A stretch of 39,918 nucleotides of DNA from Smittium culicis (GCA_001970855.1 LSSN01004393.1:1-39918), one strand, 5' to 3'. Shown: positions 25,301 through 37,650, counted from the stretch's first letter. The notes: generated by a model not told the origin, from the sequence alone. Numbers and translations are program-made.

Positions 25301-25395
25301 AGAATATAAATAAAAATATATTCAGGAAATCATTATAATAGAAATCTTACTGGAAAATTCAGCTTTTTTCTAATTTGTTTTTTGATTTTAACCAT
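10345..25395 (-). CDS. TOM1: HUWE1/Tom1-type giant HECT E3 ubiquitin ligase (7 exons, about 4850 aa)
   Basis: Exons: 25351-25395, 24974-25282, 24133-24904, 23953-24059, 23654-23819, 23416-23561, 10345-23352. Introns are GT..AG, 63-133 bp, and every junction keeps frame. The start MVKIKKQIRKKLNF suits the family. Residues about 40-470 form the DUF908 armadillo-like region (WIKVLDRFDEIL; SLFHRIRVSLAL); about 540-900 are DUF913 (IPNGIGALCLNEAG). A UBA domain lies at about 1390-1432 (DSLLSMGFPLNAVNNAL), an Asp/Glu tract at about 2690-2800, and two UBM-like motifs at about 3615-3690 (FLNAIPDDMRRDVI; FLEALPIDIRQEVI, DUF4414 region). The HECT domain fills about 4480-4850, with catalytic Cys4817 in LPSAHTCFNQLDLP (codon 10447-10449) and an aromatic C-terminal tail. 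I see no WWE domain. Relatives ubiquitinate histones, unassembled ribosomal proteins and others. Human HUWE1 is 4374 and yeast Tom1 3268 residues; the excess here is Ser/Asn-rich linker. The 3' end of intron 3 is a choice between AGs 39 bp apart; 24060 gives the better match. Confidence 0.93.
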
Positions 25396-28300
25396 CTTGA
25401 TTCGAGTGAAATTGAACGGTACAAAAGTTTATTAATAGTATTTAATGAGGTATAACGTCATATAATGGTATATAATTTAGAAAATTGAAATAGAGTAGAT
25501 CTAGAAATGCTGAATAAATTTTTTTAGTATAACAAAGTATTTCGAATAATCAGTATCAACTAAACAAGATAGCGTTAAAGCATAAAAACTTATTAACTAA
25601 ATACTATTTATAACTAAATAAAAACCGCAATAAACAACGCAAATATCTCGTTTGCTGCTATTGGACAAAAATTCTCGTCGCGCTTAGTAATGCAGCAATA
25701 GCATTCAATGACTGTAAAAAAATTTTCATTGATTCACCAGCCGCCTTAAATCACCAAACAATAATCAGCCAACCATTCGAAACGAGCCTCACATCTATAT
25801 CATAACCACTTTACCACCAAAATACTTTAAATTATCTTAGAAATCTCCACAGCCTATACTAATTGTTCCAATGCTCTCAAGCAACATGCTGCCTTATCCT
25901 CTATCGCAAATCTACTAAATTCAGTTTGGTTCATTTCCTTGAAAAATCTAGTTTATTATCTATACCACACTCTTATTTATGCCCAGCACAAGTTTATGGA
26001 TTAATAATCTTTTCTCTATCCAAAACTTAAATTTTTTTTTTTATTGAGAAAAGGTTAGATCTTTAAATATCATTTTAAACACTACAGTGGAAAACGTTTT
26101 AGATTCTTGATAATGAATACACACCTAACACTTCACTTATTTCCTATACTGATACTTCAAATGTAAGGGACAGCCTTGTATATATTTTTTAAAAGCTCAA
26201 ACAATTTAAAGAATCAAGCCTAATAAAATTTTCTCATGCAATCACTGATAATAGACTTCATTATTTGGTGTTTGGCCATCATAATCACCCCAAATCTTTC
26301 GAACTTGATTATTCTCTCTATTTCCATCGAATAAGAAATACCTTATCAAATTCCGCTATTTTTGTGGAAATTAAAATTCCATCGCAATACTCCTATACTA
26401 TTATTTAAAATTTTGTTCTTTATAGCTTGTTCTAGTTTGTAAAAATTACTACACGTTCTACGCTCTTCTACAGGTGAAACATCCATTTATAACCTGCCAA
26501 ATCTAACTGACTTTATATTAAATAAATTTTAAATCGTTAGATTTAAACAATACAGCAGTTTACTGTAAATTAGTAGAAAATTACAAAATTTTTCTGGAAA
26601 TATTAAGAACGTATATTATACTAATTTGATCATTCTTTGATGGGCTATAAAGCTATTAATGAGCGTCCTTCGAAACGATTTTTAGATTATGTTAACTAGT
26701 TTTGGATATAAGTTGTTATTAAATTAATAATAAAATACTTACTATAATTTTTTCAGTGAGAATATTAAACATTTTTGAAGCGTATAAATAATTATTAAGG
26801 CATTTAAATTATCAAATACAGAAATCACAATCACACAGATTTTAAAGTGATGCTAATATGAGAATTAATAGAGCTACTAAAATACCGGGTACTAAACCGA
26901 ATTAGCGCCTACAGCTTATTAACCGATGGTAATTTCTTATCCAAGTGTCAGTGATTAATTAGTTAATTCCTAATTAAGATAATTATCCGATAAACACACA
27001 CTATCTATTCTAGATATATTTTATATTAACACATTTTTTATACTGTTTATGAGACCGCTTTCTTTTCTTAATAAATAAATAACACACATATAAAATATAA
27101 AACTAGGATATCCGCATCGAAACCAATAGATCTACTTTTCAAACTAACTTTTAAAAATACCGAAAATTAACCACTCTTGTACCTAATTTTTTTATTTTTT
27201 AACTATATGTATATATGTATGTAATATAACCATAGAAAAAAAATTTTTCAAATATATTCTTGTTATTCTCGATCTCTAATTTTATTAATCGACCCTACTA
27301 ACGATATTGTAGAATATTATAACCTGATACAGCCAATATTTTTATCAAATTTACAGTTGCGAATTATATTATTAAGAATGATATGTTCAGATCCTCAAAA
27401 TAATCTTCCAATTACAAAATATCTACCGAATTTATTCTCTTAAAAACAGGTATGTAATCCTTTATTTTTTCTAGGCATTAAGACTAGCCAGAAGCTTGAA
27501 TAATATATTCGAAATTCTTTATGAAGGAATCATTGTTAGTATGAAGCGGTTCGGAGTATAAATATATAAAAATTAAATATTAGTCAATGGCTAATATCAG
27601 CACTTTTTTTTAGCAAATAATAATTTCAAAATTAAATGAATAAATATACAAATCAAAATATCTTTTCAATTCCGCCAACAATACTTAAAATCTATTAATC
27701 TTCAGGCCAATAAAAAATTACAGCAACAATGTGCTCTATGTTCAGAATCTCCCATATTATTAATAATTCCTGGTTAGTAAAATACGGAATTTACAGATAA
27801 AGCCCGATATTAATTTATGCGAATGAAGATATATTTTTGATTTAAAAACTCAAAAAAAGATATAGATTAATATAAATATTCCAAAATCATATTTTTTATT
27901 TAAATGAGCGATTAAACACATAAAATTATATACTGTATTAAGATTCAGTATTTATAAAATTTTGACAATTATCAAATATTTTTTTAATAATAAAAAGGAT
28001 CTTTACATATTTAAAATCTCAAATTTCTTATTTTATCATAATTATACTTTTAATCGAATATTTATTTTTAGTAATTTGGCACAAAATATTTTATTAACAT
28101 ATCTAAAAATTAAAAATGGATTTATAAATACTAATAAAATTTGAAATGGTATAATTAAATCCAAAATCCTTTTTTTATAGTTAAATTTAAATAGATACCT
28201 GTTTTGAGAACGTTTGTTTAAAATCACATCTATCGAATTCCATGATATCATTGATGTAAAAAAAACCTTTACTCAATATAAATGTTGGTTTTTTTTCAGA

Positions 28301-31300
28301 TTTGAAAATTATCCAACGCAATTCTTCACAAAAAAATTTGAGAAATATATTCGATTATCATTTATATATTTTTCTGATAGTGCCGACATTAATCGAAGTT
28401 TAATCATTTCACAATCATTATAAAATCTTTGCAAAGAATCGAAAACATTAGCTACTATTTATCCAAGTACTCTCTAGTTGTAATTAAATTTCAAATTTTT
28501 ATTTAATTATTATATTTAGTGCAAATGAAAAAGAAAATAAAAGCCTATAAATGGCCATTTCTTATTAAAAAAGAAAATATCTCAAGAAGATATATTATCC
28601 TTTTTTTTTTTTGTCATTTTGAAATTAGTTTTATGGCTAAAAAATTTATTGTTATTATTTCATTTTTATTTCAAACAGTCTTTAGCAAAATTGAAATAAA
28701 ATCTCTTATATTAAAACCAAATAAACAATAATAAAATCACAAACAGGCGAAACTTCCTATTATTTAAAATGAATCCTTTTAATTTTTATTTCCAAAATTG
28801 ATGAACTCGTATATTTTTTTCTGATATGGTTTTTTCTTTTTTTGATAAAGTTGACCAGGACTTGCTTTTTATAAATTCATTTTATATAATTTAATATTTT
28901 GAGCTAGAAAAAAATTTTTTTTGCTGTTATAGAACAAAAAAATTTCATTTGAACGTTCAAAAAAAAAACATGATTTAATTTTAATAAATTTATATTTATA
29001 TTAATTACTCAATTGAAATTGACTGATGAAATAAACTTAAATTTAAATTTATTAATATAAATATAAACATAAAAATATGATTTAACATAAAGAATACATA
29101 TTGTAAAAGCAGGTCTTATTTGACATATTAAATATTTTAAATCATATTCACTCAGTATTATTACCCTTTATTAAATGTATAATCAAATAACAAAACTCCT
29201 GATAGTAATTTTAAAGCTATTCTATTAGATTTATGGTATTTCAAACTATAATTGGTTAAATTAAAATATGAATAAAACTACGAGTCATTTTTTTTAATAG
29301 TTTCAAAGTTATAATCCTTTAAATTTCTCACTAATATTTTCATTTTTTTAATAGTTTAATAAAATACTTTTTTTTAAAAAAATTTGCTTTAGAGTAATTC
29401 TTTAGCCGAGTGAAAATATATATATATAAAGTTGATATCAAAATTAGAATAAAAAAATAAAAATATAAATTACGATCTTATAATTAAGAAAAATGTAAGA
29501 ATTACTTAGAAAAAAATATCGAAAAAAGGGATTGCGTCATTCTTTAACGAAATTTTACACCTTTTCACTTTTTAGAAATACTAGACTGTACAAAAAATAA
29601 AATCTGAATATTAAAACTAAAAGGATTTAATAAATAGTAAAAGCAATCATATGATCGCTAAATTATAGAACGATTTTGTGTAAAAATAAAAAAAAAACAA
29701 TGGCTGTATGAAATTCGTATAAAACCTGGAAAGAGGGATTAGTCACCCCACCGACTCCCCAAATTAAAATAAATAGCAGTTTTAAAATTTATTTAATCAT
29801 TTCTTGTCTTTTGAATAGATATTTTCTATAAGTTAATAACATGAAATATAAAACACAATCATAAGGAAGAAAAAGATTAAAAATTAAATTAAAAAAAAAA
29901 CTTAAAACTTGTACCTTTCAAAATCTAAAATTTTCGAAATTAAACTTGGGAAATCTTCAAATTTTAAACGAAAGAAAACACACACTTATACCCTTTAAAA
30001 AATCTTGAAATTAAAACCTCATAAGGATATACATATTTTTTGTCTTTACATATCATACTACAATAATAAAACACGCTAAGCGCATAAATTTGAAGCACGA
30101 GAATTCCTCAATCTTTATTATATAAAATTATATACTATATTAATTCCTTAATTGAAATTAAAAGTAGTTGTACTTAAATTCTACCATATTAAATTAATAA
30201 TTTTGAAAAAAAAATTTTTTTCTAGTATTAAATTATTGTATACTTATAAATATTTCTTTTTTTATTAAAAAAAATATCAACCTATTTAATAATTTATTAT
30301 AATTATATTTTCTTATTTAAAAAATTTCTCTTGATTTGGGCGAGGTTTATAATTATATTTAAAGTCACAAAAATAAGATTCATAAATTTTTATCATTGGT
30401 AGATATTTTATCATCCAAATAAAATTTTATAGTATAAAATAATTGAATGAAATAATTAATATCAATGATATTTTATGAATAAATAGTTATGGTGTATAAA
30501 TTTTCATAAAATAATATAATAATTTTTTTTTACCTTTTAGAAAAAAATTCGCTTCAAAATGTAACGAATTTACAGAAAATTTGTAATAACTTTCTAATTC
30601 TTCAAATGAAAATGGCTTGAAAATATTCAACCAATAATTTTAAACTAAAATCATGCGCTTTCTAAGTAAAAAATATCGTATATGAATATTTTCAATAAGA
30701 AAAAATGTAAAAATAACTTTAAAATATTATGCATATATGGAATTTTTTTTAAAAATAGCAATAAAATCAATTATTTTTTTATTTTCACTATTATATACTG
30801 TTATATATTTTTAATTTATAAAAATTGAAGAATTTGATATTCATTTAAATAATGTATCGTATTTGACATTTTGATACTCTAATAATCGTCAAAAAACGAT
30901 TTTTATCTGTCTTTATTTGATACTTCAGGATAAGTGCTTGATTAAATAATTGAAGATTCATATAAATACACTCTATATATACCTATTTATAATTATATTG
31001 ATCAATTGATGCCGTAATAATATCAAATTATCGATATTGCTATCCAAAAAAAAAATAATATCTAAATAATTGTTAATATAAGCATTTCTCTTGCTTCAGC
31101 CATTAAGCTCACATATCTTACATATTTTTTTTTGATAATTTTGATAATTATCAAAATATTTCCTTCTAATAGCGTTTAATAGTCTTTAATAATCTTATTT
31201 TCAAAAAAATCAACTTTTATTATTTGCAGAAAAAGTTTAAATATATATTTATTTATAAATTTCTTTTTCTGTTAATCAAAAAAATAACTCTTTACAATCA

Positions 31301-33516
31301 AAAACTGCCGGAAAAAAATTAGTGCAATTATCAAAATTGTATATTTTATCAGCATCTAATAGAATATATTCTGTAGAATTATGGAGAAAATTCCGTTTTT
31401 TGATAATTTTATTTGAAATTTTTATAATTTGCGAAAAAATTCCAAATTAAGAATAAATTATTTATTAAATTTTTAGATAGAAATCATCTGTGGATAGCTT
31501 TAGTCACGCTTTCTTAATATATTTATTTTTTGAAAATATTTATATGTGGCTTTTTAATTAAGGATATATATTTGACAGAGGCAATTCAAATTCTTTATTT
31601 TAGGATCTATTTGAACTCTTAAAATACCAAAAATAATGTAATTAAGATTTTAAATTTTATAGATTTAGATTTTTATTAGATTATATTTTGTAAATTATTT
31701 CATAGTTCTTGGATATAAATTATTTTTTTAATAAAATATTCACACTGTATATCAAATTCTAAGTCTTCAAAAAAATGTTTTTTACTAATAAATTGATATC
31801 AAATAGACTGATAGTTTAAATAATAAATTATTAGAGTAAAAAATCAATTAAAAGTTTTTTGCGAATAAAAAAATGACGCAATTACTTGGTTAATAAATTT
31901 ATTGAATTAAATAATAATATAAATATCAGAATTAAATTGTCTTATTTATTCAAAAATTATAAAAGAAAATTTTCCCAATTTAGTCATCACGAGGTATTTT
32001 AATCGTAGAATATATTGAAATTTAAAATTTCTCGGTGTTTAAAAGTTTTTATCAATTTTAATGAATCATATAAAGCATATTTACAAGTTTTCTTTAGTAT
32101 GAAGAAAAAATTTCCCGGTATTAATAGCAGTTTTGAAAATATTGTTCTTTTTTCTCAATTGTTTCATTATCTGTTGATTTTATTTATCTAATTTCTATGT
32201 TCATTGTCAACCAATAGTTTAATTGTAATTATCTGATTATATATCTGATTTAAAATATACTTTAAAGTTGAAATGAATGTTTAATATTATTTATTCCTAC
32301 GATTTTTATATGAAATAATTTTTTATAAAGACAAACTATTAAAAAATAAATTAATAATTTAAGTATATTTAACTTGTGATTTTCTTATTCTCTATATTCC
32401 AAATTAAGTTTAAGGAATGTAATATTTAAATAAATTAGTGATTGGTTAAAATAATATTAACGTATTTCAATTTTCTATAAAATAAAACCCCCTAATTTTC
32501 GAATGCTTGAAAATTATTAAAAATGGTTTCGGAATATTAATCTTGTCTAAAATTCAAGATTTATTGTATAATTTCAATAATATCATTTTTGACCATGACA
32601 ATCTTTATTATTCATTTATTGTGAATTATATTTACCAATTTTTCTCTTAGTTGATTTTTAGTTTTTTTTTTGCGAGATATTCACAAATTATCATCTTTGA
32701 AAAATAAACAGGTTTATTTATAGCCTTATTATAAATTTATTGAATGTTTATTTCAGCATGTAAATGCTACTAGTAAAGAAAAAAAAAATTCGAATCCAAG
32801 ATTTATTCACCAAATTGAGATGTAAAAAATTTTTTATAGATCTAGAAATGAGTCTGTAGTAATAAATTCTTTGCCTGTTACGCTCTATAATATCGTTAAA
32901 TTATATTTTAGTAAACATATAATAGTTTTTTAATTTTATTTGTTAATATCCAGATAGATCACATTCCGAACTTTCATATATATTAAAAAATTTTAAAAAA
33001 TACAAATATTTCTAATAGGAATAACAAGTTTATATACACTAAAATAACTCAGTTATATATGTTTCATCAACACAAAAAAAATTTAGATTATGAAATAATA
33101 TTTCACATAGTATCGGCTTAGTAATATTGATCCGAATTCTTTTTAACAATTGGTTTTATTGGTTAAATTAAATGACACTGTGAATTTTCCATTTTATCGT
33201 TTTAATTGTAAAATCATGTTAGTAGATATTGTTTTTTTTGCCTATTAATGCTATTTAACTGAATAATAAAATTTTTTTAATGTATTTTAGCGGTATGAAA
33301 ATGAATTTCAATTTTGAAATTTACATTTTCTATAAATAATTTATAATTCTTCTCATTGGTGATTAATTTTTTATGCGATTTTTAAAATAAAAACTTTCTA
33401 CATTATAAAATAACTCCTTCAAAAAGAATATCCCATATATGAACTATGGTCGATTCAATAACAATTAAGTATTAAACTGTTTATCTAATTTCAATTATAA
33501 AAAATTCGTGCATATT
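25396..33516. other. long AT-rich region with no convincing gene
   Basis: About 8 kb upstream of the HUWE1-like gene. It must contain that gene's promoter near 25400-25900, but no defined element stands out. All open frames here are short and of AT-driven composition (Lys, Ile, Phe, Asn). No tRNA B-box, rRNA or transposase motif was recognised. A 46-codon minus-strand frame at 26346-26486 is discussed under findings. Confidence 0.6.
31138..31157. repeat. perfect 20-bp palindrome
   Basis: ATTTTGATAATTATCAAAAT reads the same on both strands. No associated gene; it may be chance in AT-rich DNA. Confidence 0.5.
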
Positions 33517-34224
33517 GGCCCTGTAAAGGGTTTATAGAGCTTATTTTTTTGCTAAAAAAAAAGCATGAAACACTATCATATGAAATATTCACAGTTCAAG
33601 AAGAACCTTAATTGTCAAATTCAGATATAACTATTGAAAAACCATTAAAAGATTGAGTATGAATGCTTTTGATTATTAAATCGATATTTTTTGAAATATA
33701 CACCTATTATTTTCAACATACCGTGACTTTCATCAAGAAAATTAATGATTTTTAATCGAAAAGGCAAACTTAGAAAAATTAAATACAACCAAATCTAGTA
33801 TAATTTAATATATTCAATCTTTTTTTGGATTTAATAATTATAATGTTTTATATACTTGATAATATATTTTATTATGGAAGTGTTCTAGGACATTTGTATT
33901 ACCGCTGGATTGTTTAAGTATTTTTATTATTATAAATTATTTATTCTTACCGGATTTGGCTAATCTAATTTTTGCTAAGATAATTAGCTATAAAATTCAG
34001 AAAAAAGAAGGCATTATTAAATCATCAATTCTGATTTTTACAATTATTAAGCCGCCTATAAAGATAAAATACTTAATAAAAGCACAACACCTACAAGCAA
34101 TCTATAGGAAAAGACCCTTTTCTTAGAGAAATTAATTCGGATATTTTAGTTTATTTCATTAATAAAAAGGCAAAAAAATTTTATTTATTATTAAAATTTT
34201 TCTTGGTTGACCCTTTCCAGGGCC
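33517..34224. repeat. inverted pair of a 15-bp GC-rich motif
   Basis: GGCCCTGTAAAGGGT at 33517-33531 (plus) and GGCCCTGGAAAGGGT at 34210-34224 (minus) face each other 680 bp apart, with 14 of 15 identical, in DNA otherwise almost devoid of G/C runs. The interior has no clear ORF. They could be ends of a small non-autonomous element, or coincidence. Confidence 0.3.
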
Positions 34225-34285
34225 TCACACATAATTTGATAATTTTGTGTAAGTTATAAAGACGTATTAATGTTGTATGAAGAGT

Positions 34286-34606
34286 AAAATAAAATTATCC
34301 TTTTATCAATTTTATTGTATAATTAAAATAAAATTATGCTTTTATCAATTTTATTGTATAATTAAAATAAAATTATGCTTTTATCAATTTTATTGTATAA
34401 TTAAAATAAAATTATGCTTTTATCAATTTTATTGTATAATTAAAATAAAATTATGCTTTTATCAATTTTATTGTATAATTAAAATAAAATTATGCTTTTA
34501 TCAATTTTATTGTATAATTAAAATAAAATTATGCTTTTATCAATTTTATTGTATAATTAAAATAAAATTATGCTTTTATCAATTTTATTGTATAATTAAA
34601 ATAAAT
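34286..34606. repeat. 39-bp tandem array, eight units plus a partial
   Basis: Units start at 34286, 34325, 34364, 34403, 34442, 34481, 34520 and 34559 and are essentially identical; the first differs by C for G at one place (TTATCC instead of TTATGC). A ninth, partial unit breaks off at about 34606, inside the outer end of the left terminal repeat of element B. Because 39 is a multiple of three, the array happens to be open in one plus-strand frame, giving a repeated hydrophobic peptide; I regard that as an artefact. Confidence 0.97.
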
Positions 34607-34725
34607 TTTTATATTCTAGCAGTTGAATTTTTTTTAAAATACATGTATAAAAAATTTTTTTTCTTGCAACTATATAAACCAAGGTACGTGCCATTCCTAA
34701 AAATTACCATTTTTTAAGCCAGTAG
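34591..34725 (+). repeat. left inverted terminal repeat of element B
   Basis: Matches the reverse complement of about 38660-38800. Shared segments include CAACTATATAAACCAAG, ACGTGCCAT and TTACCATTTTT, with small gaps. Its outer end is continuous with the 39-bp tandem array. Confidence 0.88.
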
Positions 34726-34828
34726 GGTTTAGGGGCGGGGAATAATTTAAATTTACTTTCCATACAATAATAATAAGATTCCATGACTTTGACTAAAATA
34801 ATCATTTTATTTAATTCGTAAAATACAA

Positions 34829-35222
34829 TTATCTTGCTCCAGAGTTTTGGCTTAATACCATGATTGTAATGTTTTTTAGCGGAGCTCTTGGAAGCTGGTA
34901 ATAAGTATCAAATATCCCCTAACTTGACCAAAACCCAAGAGAAATAAAATCCTCATATGATGCGCCAGATTTTGATGCAATTTTTGAGCCAAGTGCTCTG
35001 GATTTAGGTCTCTTTTTATTGGCAGACAATGGGATAAAATCTATCAAACTGTATATATTTTTGCATATGCTTTGCGCAGTTATTTTGTTATTTGTGGCTT
35101 TAAAATTTCTTATCAAATAGTTAATCTTTGTTTCGTCATTAACTGGATGAGGTCCCCAACAAGGCTCTGAGGCAATTCTAGATTTATAATTCTTATAAGC
35201 TAACACTGGACATAGGCGCTGA
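34829..35222 (-). pseudogene. DIRS tyrosine recombinase C-terminal part, broken
   Basis: The frame reads CPVLAYKNYKSR, then ITAQSICKNIYSLIDFIP, RPKSRALGSKIASKSGASYE and DFISLGFWSS. This matches the C-terminal catalytic half of DIRS recombinases and of element A (KVRAIGATIAANSG; VAFWSN). A TAG at 34919-34921 interrupts it exactly before the nucleophile segment GIFDTYYQLPR; the same frame then runs on to TAA at 34829-34831. The N-terminal half, with the box I arginine, is too eroded upstream of 35222 to place. It would have acted as the element's integrase. Confidence 0.82.
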
Positions 35223-36149
35223 ATAGAATGACTATTTAAGTGGCATAATTTTTCTATTTACAAACTAGAGAGTCTTTCTTTCGGGCTCAAAATAATAAAT
35301 CTATCAAAATAAATTTATTTTAGTTCTTCTGTCATCTATTCTCAATATATAGCTAGCTCATAAGAACCATCACTTTGATATTATCCAAAAAAAGCTTCTT
35401 AGTCAGAATCTCTATTGTCATAGATTTATTGTCACCCCACTTTTTTTAATTTTTTCTATGGTCGGTGATATTTCATATAAAAGATAGTTGATGGATTTAA
35501 TGTACATCCATCTCAATTCTGAAAATTATTTTTTGAACGTGGTATCGTTAGTAATTGTTGACGGATCTGAAAAAATGTCCAAAATTAATGGTCGATAATT
35601 TCTTAGTGTGTATAATAATCAACCTTGAGTAACTCTCCGATTATCAAGAAAGTTTACGGTATCTACAGCTGTAACTTCACTACTCCCAGGAAAAATTTCA
35701 GAAAGACATGTAAAAAATTTTTTTCTTAGCAGAGTTATACTGTTTGATCTTTGAAAAAATGGGTTATCTGGAATCAGACCTATGTACAATTTTTTTGGGC
35801 CTTCAATTTTTTACTTGTTCGCTATTTATCCAGGCTGCAAGCAATCAAAACTTGCTATTGAACATTATCAAATTTCCTCTGAACGTTCTGGGAGTACTTA
35901 TTATGCTTTTTTCTGTTTTTTTTTGCTATCGAAAATTTTATCAGTCCTGGGAACCAAATCCCCGCTCTCTATCAAAATTTAATTTGTGTCAAGGTTGAGT
36001 TCTACAGGAAGACCTTCTGAATTATCTTCATGACGAGATTTCAAGGTAGGAATCAGTATGAACTCTTCCAAATACTCCAGCGGTGATTGAAATTTCCCGT
36101 TGCCGCTGCTTCTTGAGATGGTTTCCAGCTGAAAAAATTCGGCAGCTAT

Positions 36150-37650
36150 TGGCTAATTGGGACAGAAAGCACGTTCACGCCGTGCGATTTAAACTTCATG
36201 TTAAATTGTTGAATACTTTGTTTGATATTGACCATTCCTTCTGTAATCACATCCTTGAAGAATATTCAGCTGAGTTGAGTTTAGAAGGAACGCAATTCAG
36301 CCGTGGATAAGTCGAAGAGTTCAGGCAGTGGTCCCACAGCTGCTCTGAAACCTTGAGCAGGTCATGAGACCAGGTTAAGAATATTTTTTTCACATATATT
36401 GTTGTCTTATTACACCATCACACTCTTGAAAACTATTTTTAGGAATTTCAAGGCTTTTATGATTGCTATCGACTCCTTGAAATATATTGGAAGGTCATTT
36501 TTCTTTTTCAATCAAAATCTTGAGAACTGATTTTGCCATGTAACTATACCCCAGCTTGCTTCGCATGCTTCTGTTAGACTTCGAATTATGGATTCTACGT
36601 CTGTCCCTGCTGATTAAGTTCTCATTCCAATAAGTTAAATTTTCAAAAGCCGATTATTTTAGCTTTATTACCGACTTCCAATTTGATTTTTTTCTCAGAG
36701 CTTCGTTCTTTATCTCTATTAGGCTTCTGGTCATCATAAGAATAGGTAGGAGGGTAATAAACATGGCCTGAGACTTTCCTATGAATGATGCTAATTTTTT
36801 CACTGATGTAGCACCCTTGGTTATCAGGCTATTTAAATCACTCCTCAGGTTCCTGAATTTTTCTTTTGGTACTTCTAACGTCATCAATAATGTATTGATT
36901 TTCATATGCAGATGCGTTAGGCTTTGTGACGCAAACAACGAGGTTTTTCTTTTCTTAGGTTATAAATCTCAATTTTTTTATGGGTAATATCAACTTCTGA
37001 ATTTTATTCAATAATACTCTTTGCTTGATCCTAAGATCAAAAATTTGTCCAAGTAAGCACTTATCCTTGTCTTATTCTTTCTTTCCCACCAGAGTACTGG
37101 AAGCAATACTTTTGTGAAAACTGCTGTGTTTAAGGTAAGAATAAACGGGAGAACGTCGAAACGAAAAATTTTGCTTTCCCATTGAAAAATGAGATATTTA
37201 ATAAAATATTGAGAAAAATTTCGTGAATAAATGCGTCTGCAAGATCTATTTTTGTCATACAATAATTGCGATTAACAAGCTTGCATACAGTTGACATACT
37301 TTCCATTTTGAAGTTCCTTTGAATCAGATGCTGATTCAGGGGTTTCACATTTAAAACTGGCCGTGTTTCTCTGGATTTTATTCGAAATATAAACATCGTC
37401 GAAATGAATCTAGGCATATTTTCAGAAACCTGTTCTATCAAATTTTATGAAATTAGGACAATTATTTCCTTCTCTATTAACCTGGTACTCTGATTCGAAA
37501 ATATTTATTCTTGAATCACCTTTGTTCTGACATCTGTTTTTGGATGAGTGAATAGAAGGATCCTAAATCCATCCTCTAATACAGATCTGAACCAATGTTC
37601 GTTTGTGAGTTTCTCCTATGATTTTTGGGAGAGATTCAGCCATACCCCTA
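36150..37650 (-). pseudogene. DIRS reverse transcriptase/RNase H, broken
   Basis: Starting near 37650, the RT lead reads EKLTNEHWFRSVLEDGFRIL, matching element A (KLTDSKWVQSIVARGFRI). At 37441-37130 comes RPVLNVKPLNQHL with motif A-like MTKIDLADAFIHEIF, then after a frameshift TRISAYLDKFLILG at about 37065-37020. The catalytic box is YLDK (37044-37055) instead of YLDD, so the second Asp is lost. The connection block KKLASFIGKSQAM lies within 36938-36654. Eroded RNase H and post-RNase H sequence follows near 36350-36170 (KEWSISNKVFNNL, HGVNVLSVPIS, compare EWSIFQKTLDALN and HDVDLFSSHQN in element A). Confidence 0.8.

Noticed and set aside
27962..28731. Cluster of small plus-strand ORFs (60-70 codons) rich in Lys, Ile and Phe
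   Set aside because: Composition is what AT-rich non-coding DNA gives; no shared domain, no plausible splice structure and no conserved motif.
31138..31157. Perfect palindrome as a replication origin or protein-binding site
   Set aside because: A 20-bp AT palindrome is not rare enough in such sequence, and nothing around it supports a function.
34277..34717. 146-codon plus-strand ORF with a 13-residue repeat
   Set aside because: It is the in-frame reading of the 39-bp non-coding tandem array followed by a transposon terminal repeat; there is no independent coding evidence.
34725..34830. An internal complementary region for element B
   Set aside because: No stretch here convincingly matches the reverse complement of either outer end; only short AT-rich similarities were seen.
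35744..36310. Plus-strand ORFs of 66-84 codons
   Set aside because: They lie opposite the eroded minus-strand coding part of element B and match nothing; treated as shadows.
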